NCBI GenBank assembly: GCA_001803705.1
Contig: MHDY01000233.1
Coordinates: 1-11,215, forward strand
Origin: Nitrospirae bacterium GWC2_56_14
GTDB taxonomy: Bacteria; Nitrospirota; UBA9217
Direction: 5' to 3'
Length of the DNA stretch: 11,215 nt
Positions 1-6,393 of this stretch are shown piece by piece. How positions within the stretch are numbered: the first letter of the stretch is position 1; each line of letters begins with the position of its first letter. A program made the translations under genes and the position numbers. The notes below the pieces were generated by a model. That model searched no databases. It saw nothing but the letters and a program-made list of their open reading frames with translations, and was not told the DNA's origin.

Positions 1-1878
1 AAAAAGGCGGGGCTCACCATCGCGCTCATTGTGGCGCTCGTGCTTTCGATCATGCACTTCATGAACGTAGGGTTCATGGATATGCTCGAGGAAAAGACGC
101 TCGATTTCCGGTTCAATGTCCGGGGTGCCATCACGCCGGGCCCGGAAACGGTCATCGCAGCAATCGATGAGAAAAGCATTAATAAGCTCGGTCGGTTCCC
201 CTGGCCCCGCTCGGTCTGGGCCCGTGTCGTGGACCGCCTGACCGAACTGGGCGTCCGGGTAATCGTGTTCGACGTGTTCTTTGCGGAGTCGGAGAATGTC
301 GCGTCCGACGACCTGTTCCAGCAGGCGATCATGCACAGCGGCCGCGTTGTCCTGCCCGTGGTATTCGATTTTACCGAAGCGGGCTACAAGGAATCGGGAT
401 TCACCGACAAGAAACTTGATTTCATGACGCCCTCGGCCTTCGCCGTGCTCAGGAACACGGGCGGGCCCATAAGCCCGTTCTCTGCCCGGATGGTCCTGCC
501 GCCGCTGCTGCGGTTCTCCGCGTTCGCAAAAAACCTTGCACATATCAACATGGTCCCCGATCGCGACGGCACGCTCCGCTGGGAATCGCTGGCCATCGAG
601 TACCAGGGGGACTATTATCCTCCCATCGGGCTGCAGGCCGCGCGGTTGTACCGGGAGCTGAGCCCTGAGCAGGCGGCGCTCGATTTCAGCGGCGCGATCC
701 AACTGGACCGGACGGCTATCCCCATCGATGAGTTCGGCCGCATGCTCATCAACTATCGCGGCCCGAATAACACGTTCCCCATGTATCCGGTTGCGGACAT
801 CCTTGACGGCCTGGTGCCGGCTGAAAAGCTCAAGGACAAGGTCGTGCTGATCGGTGCAACGGCCATCGGCATTTACGACCTTCGCGTCACGCCCTTCTCG
901 CCCAACATGGCGGGAATCGAAAAGCATGCCAGCGTGGTGGACAATATCCTGCATGAAGACTTTATCTACCGCACAGCGGTCATGGACGTTCCGCTGGTCA
1001 TTCTGTTTGCCATCATCCTCGGCATCGCGATCCCGCGCCTCGGTGCCAAGGCAGGCGCAGCCCTGTTCCTGCTGCTCTTTGCGTCATACGCCGGTGTTGT
1101 TTACTATCTCTTCGTGGGAAAAGGGATCTGGTTCAACCTGGTCTATCCCGCCTCGGCGCTGTTCTTCGGTTACACCAGCCAGACCGCTTACCGCTTCTTC
1201 ACCGAAGAGCGGCGTGCCCGGGACATCCGCAAGATGTTCTCCAGCTACGTTTCGAAACGCATTGTGGACGAACTCATCCGGGATCCCAGCAAGGCCAAGC
1301 TCGGCGGCGACCGCAAGGAGATCACGGTGCTCTTTTCCGATATCCGCGGTTTCACTTCCTTTTCTGAAAAACATCAGCCCGAGGAGGTGGTCTCACTGTT
1401 GAACGAGTATCTGGGCGCCATGACCGACATCGTTTTTGAGCATGAAGGCACGCTCGACAAGTTCGTGGGAGACGCCATCATGGTTCTCTGGGGGGCCCCG
1501 ATCGGCCAGCCCGACCATGCTGAGCGCGCATGCCGGTGCGCCCTTGCCATGATCGAAAAATTAAAGAAACTGCAGGCAAAATGGGCTGCCGAAGGCAGGT
1601 ATGTCATCGATATCGGCATCGGCATCAACACCGGGGACATGGTGGTCGGGAACATGGGCGCCGCGGGCAAGAAGATGGACTACACGGTCATCGGGGACAA
1701 CGTGAATCTCGGCGCACGGCTGGAAGGCTTGACAAGACAGTATAATAATCATATCATCATATCGGAATATACCCATGAAAGGGTGAAGGATGTCGTGGTG
1801 GCGAACGAACTGGGGTCGGTGACCGTCAAAGGGAAGCAGTTCCCCGTGGTTGTGTATGACCTGGTGGGGTTGAAATAA
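1..1878 (+). CDS. CHASE2-domain class III adenylate cyclase (5'-truncated by window edge)
   Basis: A membrane-bound cyclase that should make cAMP from ATP in the cytoplasm in response to a signal sensed by an extracytoplasmic CHASE2 domain. The frame is open from base 1 and the first codons encode a hydrophobic helix, so the true start lies upstream; a GTG at 31 is the first possible in-window start (numbering from it follows). CHASE2 spans about residues 20-310, with the typical 'IDEKSI..LGRFPWPR' stretch. Three membrane helices follow (about 320-337, 342-362, 368-386), then a short linker and the catalytic domain (about 430-610). Catalytic residues are intact: metal-binding D437 (FSDIRGFT) and D481 (FVGDAIM), 44 residues apart as in known cyclases; adenine-selecting K477 and T552; transition-state N559 and R563. 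Lys/Thr is the pairing of cyanobacterial CyaC-type adenylate cyclases and argues against guanylate cyclase. The ligand of CHASE2 is unknown. A probable cAMP phosphodiesterase gene follows 110 bp downstream. Confidence 0.93.
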   Translation, partial: KKAGLTIALIVALVLSIMHFMNVGFMDMLEEKTLDFRFNVRGAITPGPETVIAAIDEKSINKLGRFPWPRSVWARVVDRLTELGVRVIVFDVFFAESENVASDDLFQQAIMHSGRVVLPVVFDFTEAGYKESGFTDKKLDFMTPSAFAVLRNTGGPISPFSARMVLPPLLRFSAFAKNLAHINMVPDRDGTLRWESLAIEYQGDYYPPIGLQAARLYRELSPEQAALDFSGAIQLDRTAIPIDEFGRMLINYRGPNNTFPMYPVADILDGLVPAEKLKDKVVLIGATAIGIYDLRVTPFSPNMAGIEKHASVVDNILHEDFIYRTAVMDVPLVILFAIILGIAIPRLGAKAGAALFLLLFASYAGVVYYLFVGKGIWFNLVYPASALFFGYTSQTAYRFFTEERRARDIRKMFSSYVSKRIVDELIRDPSKAKLGGDRKEITVLFSDIRGFTSFSEKHQPEEVVSLLNEYLGAMTDIVFEHEGTLDKFVGDAIMVLWGAPIGQPDHAERACRCALAMIEKLKKLQAKWAAEGRYVIDIGIGINTGDMVVGNMGAAGKKMDYTVIGDNVNLGARLEGLTRQYNNHIIISEYTHERVKDVVVANELGSVTVKGKQFPVVVYDLVGLK

Positions 1879-1879
1879 C

Positions 1880-1975
1880 AAGCACCAAAGCGCAAATTCC
1901 AATAACCAAATCCCAAGCCCCAAACTGTCTGGTTATTATTGGGAATTTGTCATTTGTGATTTTGAATTTGCTTCT
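1880..1975. repeat. AT-rich intergenic palindrome between cyclase and phosphodiesterase genes
   Basis: The gap between the first two genes is almost wholly an imperfect inverted repeat. The inner arms are 1893-1908 (CAAATTCCAATAACCA) and 1930-1949, whose reverse complement matches with a few inserted bases. Outer flanks also pair: AAGC..CAAATT on the left against AATTTGCTT at about 1966-1972 on the right. Composition is far more AT-rich than the flanking genes. It looks like a dispersed palindromic element. RNA read through it would fold into a long hairpin, but no T-tract follows, so it is not a classical terminator. Confidence 0.6.
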
Positions 1976-1976
1976 C

Positions 1977-1984
1977 AAAGGAGG
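1977..1984 (+). promoter_or_regulatory. Strong Shine-Dalgarno for the phosphodiesterase gene
   Basis: AAAGGAGG lies 4 bases before the ATG at 1989, a near-perfect anti-16S match. It fixes this start and lies just outside the upstream palindrome. Confidence 0.8.
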
Positions 1985-1988
1985 CTGA

Positions 1989-2756
1989 ATGAAGGTAAAA
2001 ATACTGGGCTGCTCCGGTTCGGAAGCAATAGGGCACAATCCGCCGGGATTTCTGGTGAATGACGTTGTCATGCTGGACGCCGGGACCATAACAGCGGCAT
2101 TGAGCATCCAGGCGCAGAGCAGGATCACCGATATCTTTATCAGCCACACCCATCTTGATCATATCAAATCGCTTCTGTTCCTTGCAGACAACGTCATCGG
2201 CCGCATTCAGCAGCCGGTCAATATCCGGGCCATCCCCAAGGTGATCGATGCCATCAAAAAGCACCTGATGAACGACCTGATCTGGCCCGATTTCACGAAG
2301 ATCCCAACGGCGAAGAACCCGGTGCTGGCGTACAAACCCTTTCCCGCAGGTGTGCCGATCACGGTAGCGGGGCTCAAGGTCCTGGCCATCCCGATGAACC
2401 ATCCGGTGCCTGCGGTGGGTTTCATGGTGAGCGACGCCAGATCAACGATCATCTACAGCGCCGACACCGGCCCCAACGAAGGCCTCTGGAAAGTGGCATC
2501 GAAGTCGAAAAATCTCAAGGCGATCATCGTGGACACGTCGTTCCCGAACAGCCTGGACATGATCGCCGGTCTGAGCGGCCACTTCACCCCGGCTCAACTC
2601 CATGCCGACCTCACCAAGGCAAAGGTGAAGAGCACCGTGCCGATCTACATCTATCACATAAAGCCGGTGCACAAGAAAAAGGTGATCAGCGAGCTCCGGG
2701 CGCTGGGCCGGAAGAACGTGAAGGTATTGCAGGAAGGAAAGACGTACAATTTTTAA
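1989..2756 (+). CDS. MBL-fold hydrolase, probable class II 3',5'-cAMP phosphodiesterase
   Basis: A 255-residue metallo-beta-lactamase-fold protein without signal peptide, so cytoplasmic. The metal motif is HTHLDH (H53, H55, D57, H58), with further likely ligands H138 (NHPV), D159 in SADTGP and H223 (YIYHIKP). The stretch 'DTGPNEGLWKVA', followed by 'LKAIIVDTSFPN' and 'LSGHFTP' (H198), is what is expected of the class II cyclic-nucleotide phosphodiesterase family (yeast PDE1, Vibrio CpdP; PDEase_II), more than of glyoxalase, lactamase or RNase Z branches. The predicted reaction is hydrolysis of 3',5'-cAMP to AMP with two bound metal ions. Position directly after an adenylate cyclase supports this. 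The start is fixed by a strong ribosome site. Family assignment rests on motifs recalled from memory, not on a search; a generic MBL hydrolase remains possible. Confidence 0.8.
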   Translation: MKVKILGCSGSEAIGHNPPGFLVNDVVMLDAGTITAALSIQAQSRITDIFISHTHLDHIKSLLFLADNVIGRIQQPVNIRAIPKVIDAIKKHLMNDLIWPDFTKIPTAKNPVLAYKPFPAGVPITVAGLKVLAIPMNHPVPAVGFMVSDARSTIIYSADTGPNEGLWKVASKSKNLKAIIVDTSFPNSLDMIAGLSGHFTPAQLHADLTKAKVKSTVPIYIYHIKPVHKKKVISELRALGRKNVKVLQEGKTYNF

Positions 2757-2759
2757 GAC

Positions 2760-2851
2760 AAATCCGAAATCCTAAACGCGAAATCCTAAATGTCCTGATG
2801 GGGAAACCGATTGGGGTTTGAGAATTGTTTAGAAATTAGAAATTCGGATTT
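2760..2851. repeat. AT-rich intergenic palindrome with internal direct repeat, upstream of accD
   Basis: The left arm begins AAATCCGAA (2760-2768) and the right arm ends with its exact complement TTCGGATTT (2843-2851). Inside, pairing continues imperfectly (CTAAA-rich against TTTAG-rich sequence). The 12-mer CGAAATCCTAAA occurs twice in direct orientation (2765-2776 and 2779-2790). This fills nearly all of the 113 bp between the phosphodiesterase stop and accD. Sequence style resembles the first palindrome (AAATCC/CAAATTCC words), suggesting a related dispersed family. Confidence 0.65.
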
Positions 2852-2869
2852 GGAGTTTGCGGGAGAATT

Positions 2870-3712
2870 ATGGCTTGGTTTAAAAAAGAACGACCCGAGA
2901 GCTCGGCTGCGGAAGCGCCGGCAAAAAAAGTAAAGATCCCCGAGGGGCTCTGGGTCAAATGCGACAATTGCAAAGAGATCATCTACCGTAAGGAAGTGGA
3001 CAAGAACTTCAAGGTCTGCCCGAAATGCGATTACCATTTCCGCATCTCAGCGTCGGAGCGGTTACCCTATCTGGTGGATGAAGGCAGTTTCCTTGAGGTC
3101 GAGGACGGCCTGTCTCCCCGGGATTTTCTCGGCTTCAAGGACTACAAGGACAAGCTCAAGGGAAGCCGCAAGAAGACCGGGCTTAAGGATGCGATCATTT
3201 CCGGCGAGGCGAAGATCGGCGGGAGGCCCGTGTCCCTGGTGATCATGGACTTCAATTTCATGGGCGGCAGCATGGGGTCGGTCGTGGGGGAAAAGATCGC
3301 GCGGACCGTTGAACGGGCCATCGAGAATAAGACGCCTTTTGTTTCGGTGGCTTCCTCGGGCGGCGCACGCATGCAGGAGGGGATCCTCTCGCTTATGCAG
3401 ATGGCAAAGACGTCGGCTGCCGTTGCACGGCTGGGGCAGGCCGGCCTTCCTTTCATCTCGATCCTGACGGACCCGACCTTTGGAGGCGTCACCGCGAGTT
3501 TTGCCATGCTGGGCGACATCATCCTGGCGGAACCCAAGAGCCTGATCGGTTTTGCCGGGCCGCGTGTCATCGAGCAGACGATCAAACAGCAGCTCCCTCC
3601 CGGTTTCCAGCGGGCAGAGTTCCTTCAGGAACACGGGATGATCGACATGATCGTTTCACGCCGGGAAATGCGCGCCACGGTAGGAAAGATGCTCGATTTT
3701 TTCGCGGAGTAG
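2870..3712 (+). CDS. accD: Acetyl-CoA carboxylase carboxyltransferase subunit beta
   Basis: The beta half of the carboxyltransferase that moves the carboxyl group from biotin carrier protein to acetyl-CoA, giving malonyl-CoA, the first committed step of fatty acid synthesis; cytoplasmic, working with AccA, AccB and AccC. The N-terminal zinc ribbon is complete (C31, C34, C50, C53), and the crotonase-like carboxyltransferase core shows SGGARMQEG (163-171), TDPTFGGVTASF (200-211) and GFAGPRVIEQT (228-237). At 280 residues it is of normal family length. The start has GGGAG at 2861-2865, 4 bases before the ATG. accA, accB and accC are not in the window, and folC, a frequent neighbour of accD in other bacteria, is absent; a DUF2905 gene follows instead. 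Confidence 0.97.
   Translation: MAWFKKERPESSAAEAPAKKVKIPEGLWVKCDNCKEIIYRKEVDKNFKVCPKCDYHFRISASERLPYLVDEGSFLEVEDGLSPRDFLGFKDYKDKLKGSRKKTGLKDAIISGEAKIGGRPVSLVIMDFNFMGGSMGSVVGEKIARTVERAIENKTPFVSVASSGGARMQEGILSLMQMAKTSAAVARLGQAGLPFISILTDPTFGGVTASFAMLGDIILAEPKSLIGFAGPRVIEQTIKQQLPPGFQRAEFLQEHGMIDMIVSRREMRATVGKMLDFFAE
3706..3709 (+). promoter_or_regulatory. Shine-Dalgarno inside the last codons of accD
   Basis: GGAG sits in the final accD codons, 6 bases before the ATG at 3716. accD ends only 3 bases before that ATG, so translation of the small downstream gene is probably coupled to accD. Confidence 0.6.
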
Positions 3713-3715
3713 ACA

Positions 3716-3934
3716 ATGGCTGAACTGGGCAGGATGCTGATTCTCCTCGGGGCCGTTCTGATCACGACCGGTCTGGTGATCCTCGGCATCCAGAAATTGC
3801 CCTTCTCCGGGAAGCTGCCGGGGGATATCCTGATCAAAAAAGAGCATTTCACTTTCTATTTCCCGCTGGCCACCGGCATTATCATCAGCATCCTTATCAG
3901 CCTTATCCTCTACCTCATCGGGAAGTTCAGGTAA
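3716..3934 (+). CDS. DUF2905 family small membrane protein
   Basis: A 72-residue protein with two membrane helices (about residues 7-25 and 48-68) joined by a polar loop containing 'LPGDILIKKEHFTFYFPL'. The helix, PGDI loop, FYFPL, helix plan is characteristic of the DUF2905 family, whose function is unknown. Length is normal for the family. It starts 3 bases after accD with a ribosome site inside accD, and ends 7 bases before the MFS gene, so the three are almost certainly co-transcribed. A role linked to membrane lipid supply can be imagined from the accD neighbour, but nothing in the protein shows it. Confidence 0.88.
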   Translation: MAELGRMLILLGAVLITTGLVILGIQKLPFSGKLPGDILIKKEHFTFYFPLATGIIISILISLILYLIGKFR

Positions 3935-3941
3935 GCCTGTT

Positions 3942-5354
3942 ATGGCGGAGACCATTCCCTCAAACCTAGCCGCACCGCCTGCGACGGGGAGCGATACGGT
4001 CAAACGCGCGGCACTCCTGATCGCTGTTCTTGCTTCTTTCCTGACACCCTTCATGGTCTCCTCCATTAATATCGCCATTCCGGCCATCAGCCGTGATTTT
4101 CACATGAGCGCCGTTGCCATGAGCTGGGTCGCAACCTCCTACTTGTTGACAACAGCCATCTTTCTTTTGCCCTTCGGCAGGCTGGCGGACATCCATGGCC
4201 GGAAAAGGATGTTCACCCTCGGCATCGGGATCTATACGCTGGCTTCCCTGCTGCTGGCCTTTTCCCCGTCAACTGCAGTGCTCATCATGCTGCGGGCAGT
4301 GCAGGGGTTCGGCAGCGCCATGATCTTCGGCACGGGGATGGCGATCGTGATCTCCGTATACCCGGCATCGGAACGGGGCCGGGTCCTGGGGATCAATGTC
4401 GCCGCGGTCTATACCGGTCTTTCGCTCGGGCCTTTTCTCGGCGGGTTCCTTACGCAGCAGTTCGGCTGGCGGAGCATCTTCCTGGCGAACGTGCCGGTGG
4501 GGCTGCTGGTGATCTACTTCGTTGCAACGAGGCTCAAGGGGGAGTGGGCCGAGGCACAGGGAGAACGATTCGATCTTGCCGGGTCCGTCATCTATGGACT
4601 GTCGCTTGTTTCGCTCATGTACGGCCTGTCGCTCCTGCCGGCCTGGCTCGGCGGAGGTCTTGTTCTTGCCGGTGCCATCGGGATCGGAACATTTGCCCGC
4701 TGGGAACGGTCTGCAATAAGCCCGCTCCTTACTATGGACCTGTTCCTGCATAACGCGACCTTTGCATTCTCGAATCTCGCGGCCTTGATCAATTACAGCG
4801 CTACTTTTGCCGTCACGTTTCTGCTGAGCCTGTACCTGCAGTATATTAAAGGATTTACCCCGCAGCACGCCGGTTTCATCCTTGTTGCGCAGCCCGTAGT
4901 GATGGCTGTTTTTTCGCCGCTTGCAGGACGCCTTTCCGACAAAATTGAACCGCGCATCGTTGCTTCCCTCGGCATGGGGCTTTCCGCAGCAGGACTGTTC
5001 CTCTTCACGTTCCTCTCCCCAGCGACTCCGGTGGAAGTCATCGTGGGCGGCCTCATGCTGATCGGATTTGGCTTTGCCCTGTTCTCGTCGCCGAATACCA
5101 ACGCGGTCATGAGCTCCATTGACCGGCGTTTTTACGGCGTGGGTTCGGCAACGCTCGGCACCATGCGGCTGACCGGCCAGATGCTGAGCATGGGCATTGC
5201 AACGGTCATCTTCGCGCTCCATATCGGCAGTGCGCCCATTGCTCCGGAAAATTATCCGCAGTTCCTGGCCGGTGTGAGAACGGCATTTATCCTGTTCGCC
5301 GCCCTGTGTTTCGGCGGCATCTTTGCGTCGCTCGCGAGGGGAAAGGTGAGGTGA
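3942..5354 (+). CDS. MFS transporter, DHA2 (EmrB/QacA-type) drug exporter family
   Basis: A 470-residue polytopic inner-membrane protein, probably a proton-driven exporter. Motif A (GRLADIHGRKRM, residues 79-90) lies between helices 2 and 3; the R118 region 'LRAVQGFGSA' matches motif B; 'GPFLGGFL' (163-170) is the helix-5 motif of the antiporter branch. The hydrophobic pattern and length fit the 14-helix DHA2 group better than 12-helix families, though I have not run a topology prediction. The first 20 residues are a non-conserved polar leader. The ATG at 3942 has only a weak AGG-type ribosome site, suggesting coupling to the preceding gene. The substrate cannot be told. No MarR or TetR regulator and no EmrA-type adaptor or TolC gene is present, and the next gene begins 3 bases after the stop. 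Confidence 0.9.
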   Translation: MAETIPSNLAAPPATGSDTVKRAALLIAVLASFLTPFMVSSINIAIPAISRDFHMSAVAMSWVATSYLLTTAIFLLPFGRLADIHGRKRMFTLGIGIYTLASLLLAFSPSTAVLIMLRAVQGFGSAMIFGTGMAIVISVYPASERGRVLGINVAAVYTGLSLGPFLGGFLTQQFGWRSIFLANVPVGLLVIYFVATRLKGEWAEAQGERFDLAGSVIYGLSLVSLMYGLSLLPAWLGGGLVLAGAIGIGTFARWERSAISPLLTMDLFLHNATFAFSNLAALINYSATFAVTFLLSLYLQYIKGFTPQHAGFILVAQPVVMAVFSPLAGRLSDKIEPRIVASLGMGLSAAGLFLFTFLSPATPVEVIVGGLMLIGFGFALFSSPNTNAVMSSIDRRFYGVGSATLGTMRLTGQMLSMGIATVIFALHIGSAPIAPENYPQFLAGVRTAFILFAALCFGGIFASLARGKVR

Positions 5355-5357
5355 CCT

Positions 5358-6260
5358 GTGGAGAGGAGACGGTTTCTGAAGCTTGCAGCATTGACGGGCG
5401 CAGGGCTTTCCCTGCCTGACGGGCTTGCGGCCCTGGCCGAAGCAGCGGAGTCGGCAACGCGGCCCGATCTCGTCTTGGCGCACGGCGCAGCTCCGGAGAA
5501 GATCGTCACTGCTGCCATCGATGCCATGGGTGGCATCAGGAAATTCGTCTCTCGCGGCGACGTCGTGGTGATCAAGCCGAATATCGGCTGGGACCGGACC
5601 CCGGAGCAGGCGGGCAATACGAATCCGGAGGTCGTCGCCGCCGTGGTCAGGCTGTGCTTTGAGGCAGGCGCAAAAAAAGTGAAGGTCTTCGACCGGCCGG
5701 TGAACGATCCCCGGCGGTGTTATGTGCAGAGCGGTATCGCCCCTGCGGTCAAAGCGCTGGGCGCGGAAGCGGACTACATGGACGACCGCAAGTTCAGGGA
5801 TATGGCGCTGAGCGGACAGGCGCTCAAGTCCTGGCCGCTGTACACGGATATCTTTGAGGCTGACAAGGTGATCAATATCCCCATCGCGAAACACCATGGG
5901 CTTGCGAAGCTCACGCTGTCCATGAAGAACTGGATGGGCGTCATGGGCGGTTCGCGGCGCCAGATCCATCAAAAACTCGATGAGAGTCTCGTGGACCTTT
6001 CGATGAAGATCAAACCGACGCTCACGATCCTCGATGCGGTGCGCATCCTTACGGCCAACGGGCCGCAGGGCGGGAGTCTCGCCGATGTTCAGAAGCTTGA
6101 CACGGTGATCGTTGGCATCGATCCGGTGGCCATTGATTCTTATGGCGCCACGCTCTTCGGTATGAAGGGGAGCGATCTGGGCTATGTGACCCTGGGCCAC
6201 AAGCTCGGATTGGGACAGATGGATTTGAGCAAGATGCTGATAAAGAAGGTCAGTGTTTAG
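5358..6260 (+). CDS. Tat-exported DUF362 domain protein
   Basis: A 300-residue protein with an N-terminal twin-arginine signal (RRRFLK at residues 3-8, hydrophobic stretch to about 28, probable cleavage near AEAAES), so likely folded with a cofactor before export to the periplasm. The rest is a DUF362 domain: 'VVIKPNIGWDR' (70-80), a Rossmann-like 'AGAKKVKVFDRP', 'KHHGLAKLTLSMKNWMGVMGG' region (about 178-198) and 'GIDPVAIDSYG' (253-263). The family is often annotated as iron-sulfur associated, but this copy has only C100 and C121, so it carries no ferredoxin cluster of its own. It starts at GTG, 3 bases after the MFS stop, with AGGTGAGG just upstream. The following gene encodes a NapH/NapG-like iron-sulfur protein, a likely electron-transfer partner. 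Function is unknown. Confidence 0.88.
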   Translation: MERRRFLKLAALTGAGLSLPDGLAALAEAAESATRPDLVLAHGAAPEKIVTAAIDAMGGIRKFVSRGDVVVIKPNIGWDRTPEQAGNTNPEVVAAVVRLCFEAGAKKVKVFDRPVNDPRRCYVQSGIAPAVKALGAEADYMDDRKFRDMALSGQALKSWPLYTDIFEADKVINIPIAKHHGLAKLTLSMKNWMGVMGGSRRQIHQKLDESLVDLSMKIKPTLTILDAVRILTANGPQGGSLADVQKLDTVIVGIDPVAIDSYGATLFGMKGSDLGYVTLGHKLGLGQMDLSKMLIKKVSV

Positions 6261-6297
6261 AGTGGATTTAGCAAACGTTTCATAACGCGAAGGACTT

Positions 6298-6374
6298 ACC
6301 TCCCTCAACCCCTCCTTGATAAGGAGGGGAGCTGATGGTATTCCTCCCCTTGCCAAGGAGAGGTTAGGTGGGGT
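6298..6374. repeat. GC-rich double palindrome (REP/MITE-like) before the NapH-NapG-like gene
   Basis: Two hairpins stand side by side. The first is perfect: CCCCTCCTT (6309-6317), loop GAT, AAGGAGGGG (6321-6329). The second, 6343-6363, pairs CCTCCCCTTG with CAAGGAGAGG around CC with one mismatch. The outer flanks ACCTCCCTCAACC (6298-6310) and GGTTAGGTGGGGT (about 6362-6374) also pair imperfectly, making the whole about 77 bp a composite inverted repeat. Elements with this CCCTCCTT..AAGGAGGGG pattern are common as dispersed intergenic repeats in many bacteria. There is no T-tract, so an intrinsic terminator is unlikely. Confidence 0.75.
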
Positions 6375-6393
6375 ATAGGAAGAACGCTCTACT

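Noticed and set aside
854..1402. A 182-codon plus-strand frame inside the cyclase gene.
   Set aside because: It is an out-of-frame shadow over the conserved CHASE2 end, membrane helices and cyclase core, with Ser/Arg-rich low-information sequence.
6309..6329. Perfect stem-loop after the DUF362 gene as an intrinsic terminator.
   Set aside because: No T-tract follows on either strand, and it is part of a larger composite repeat.
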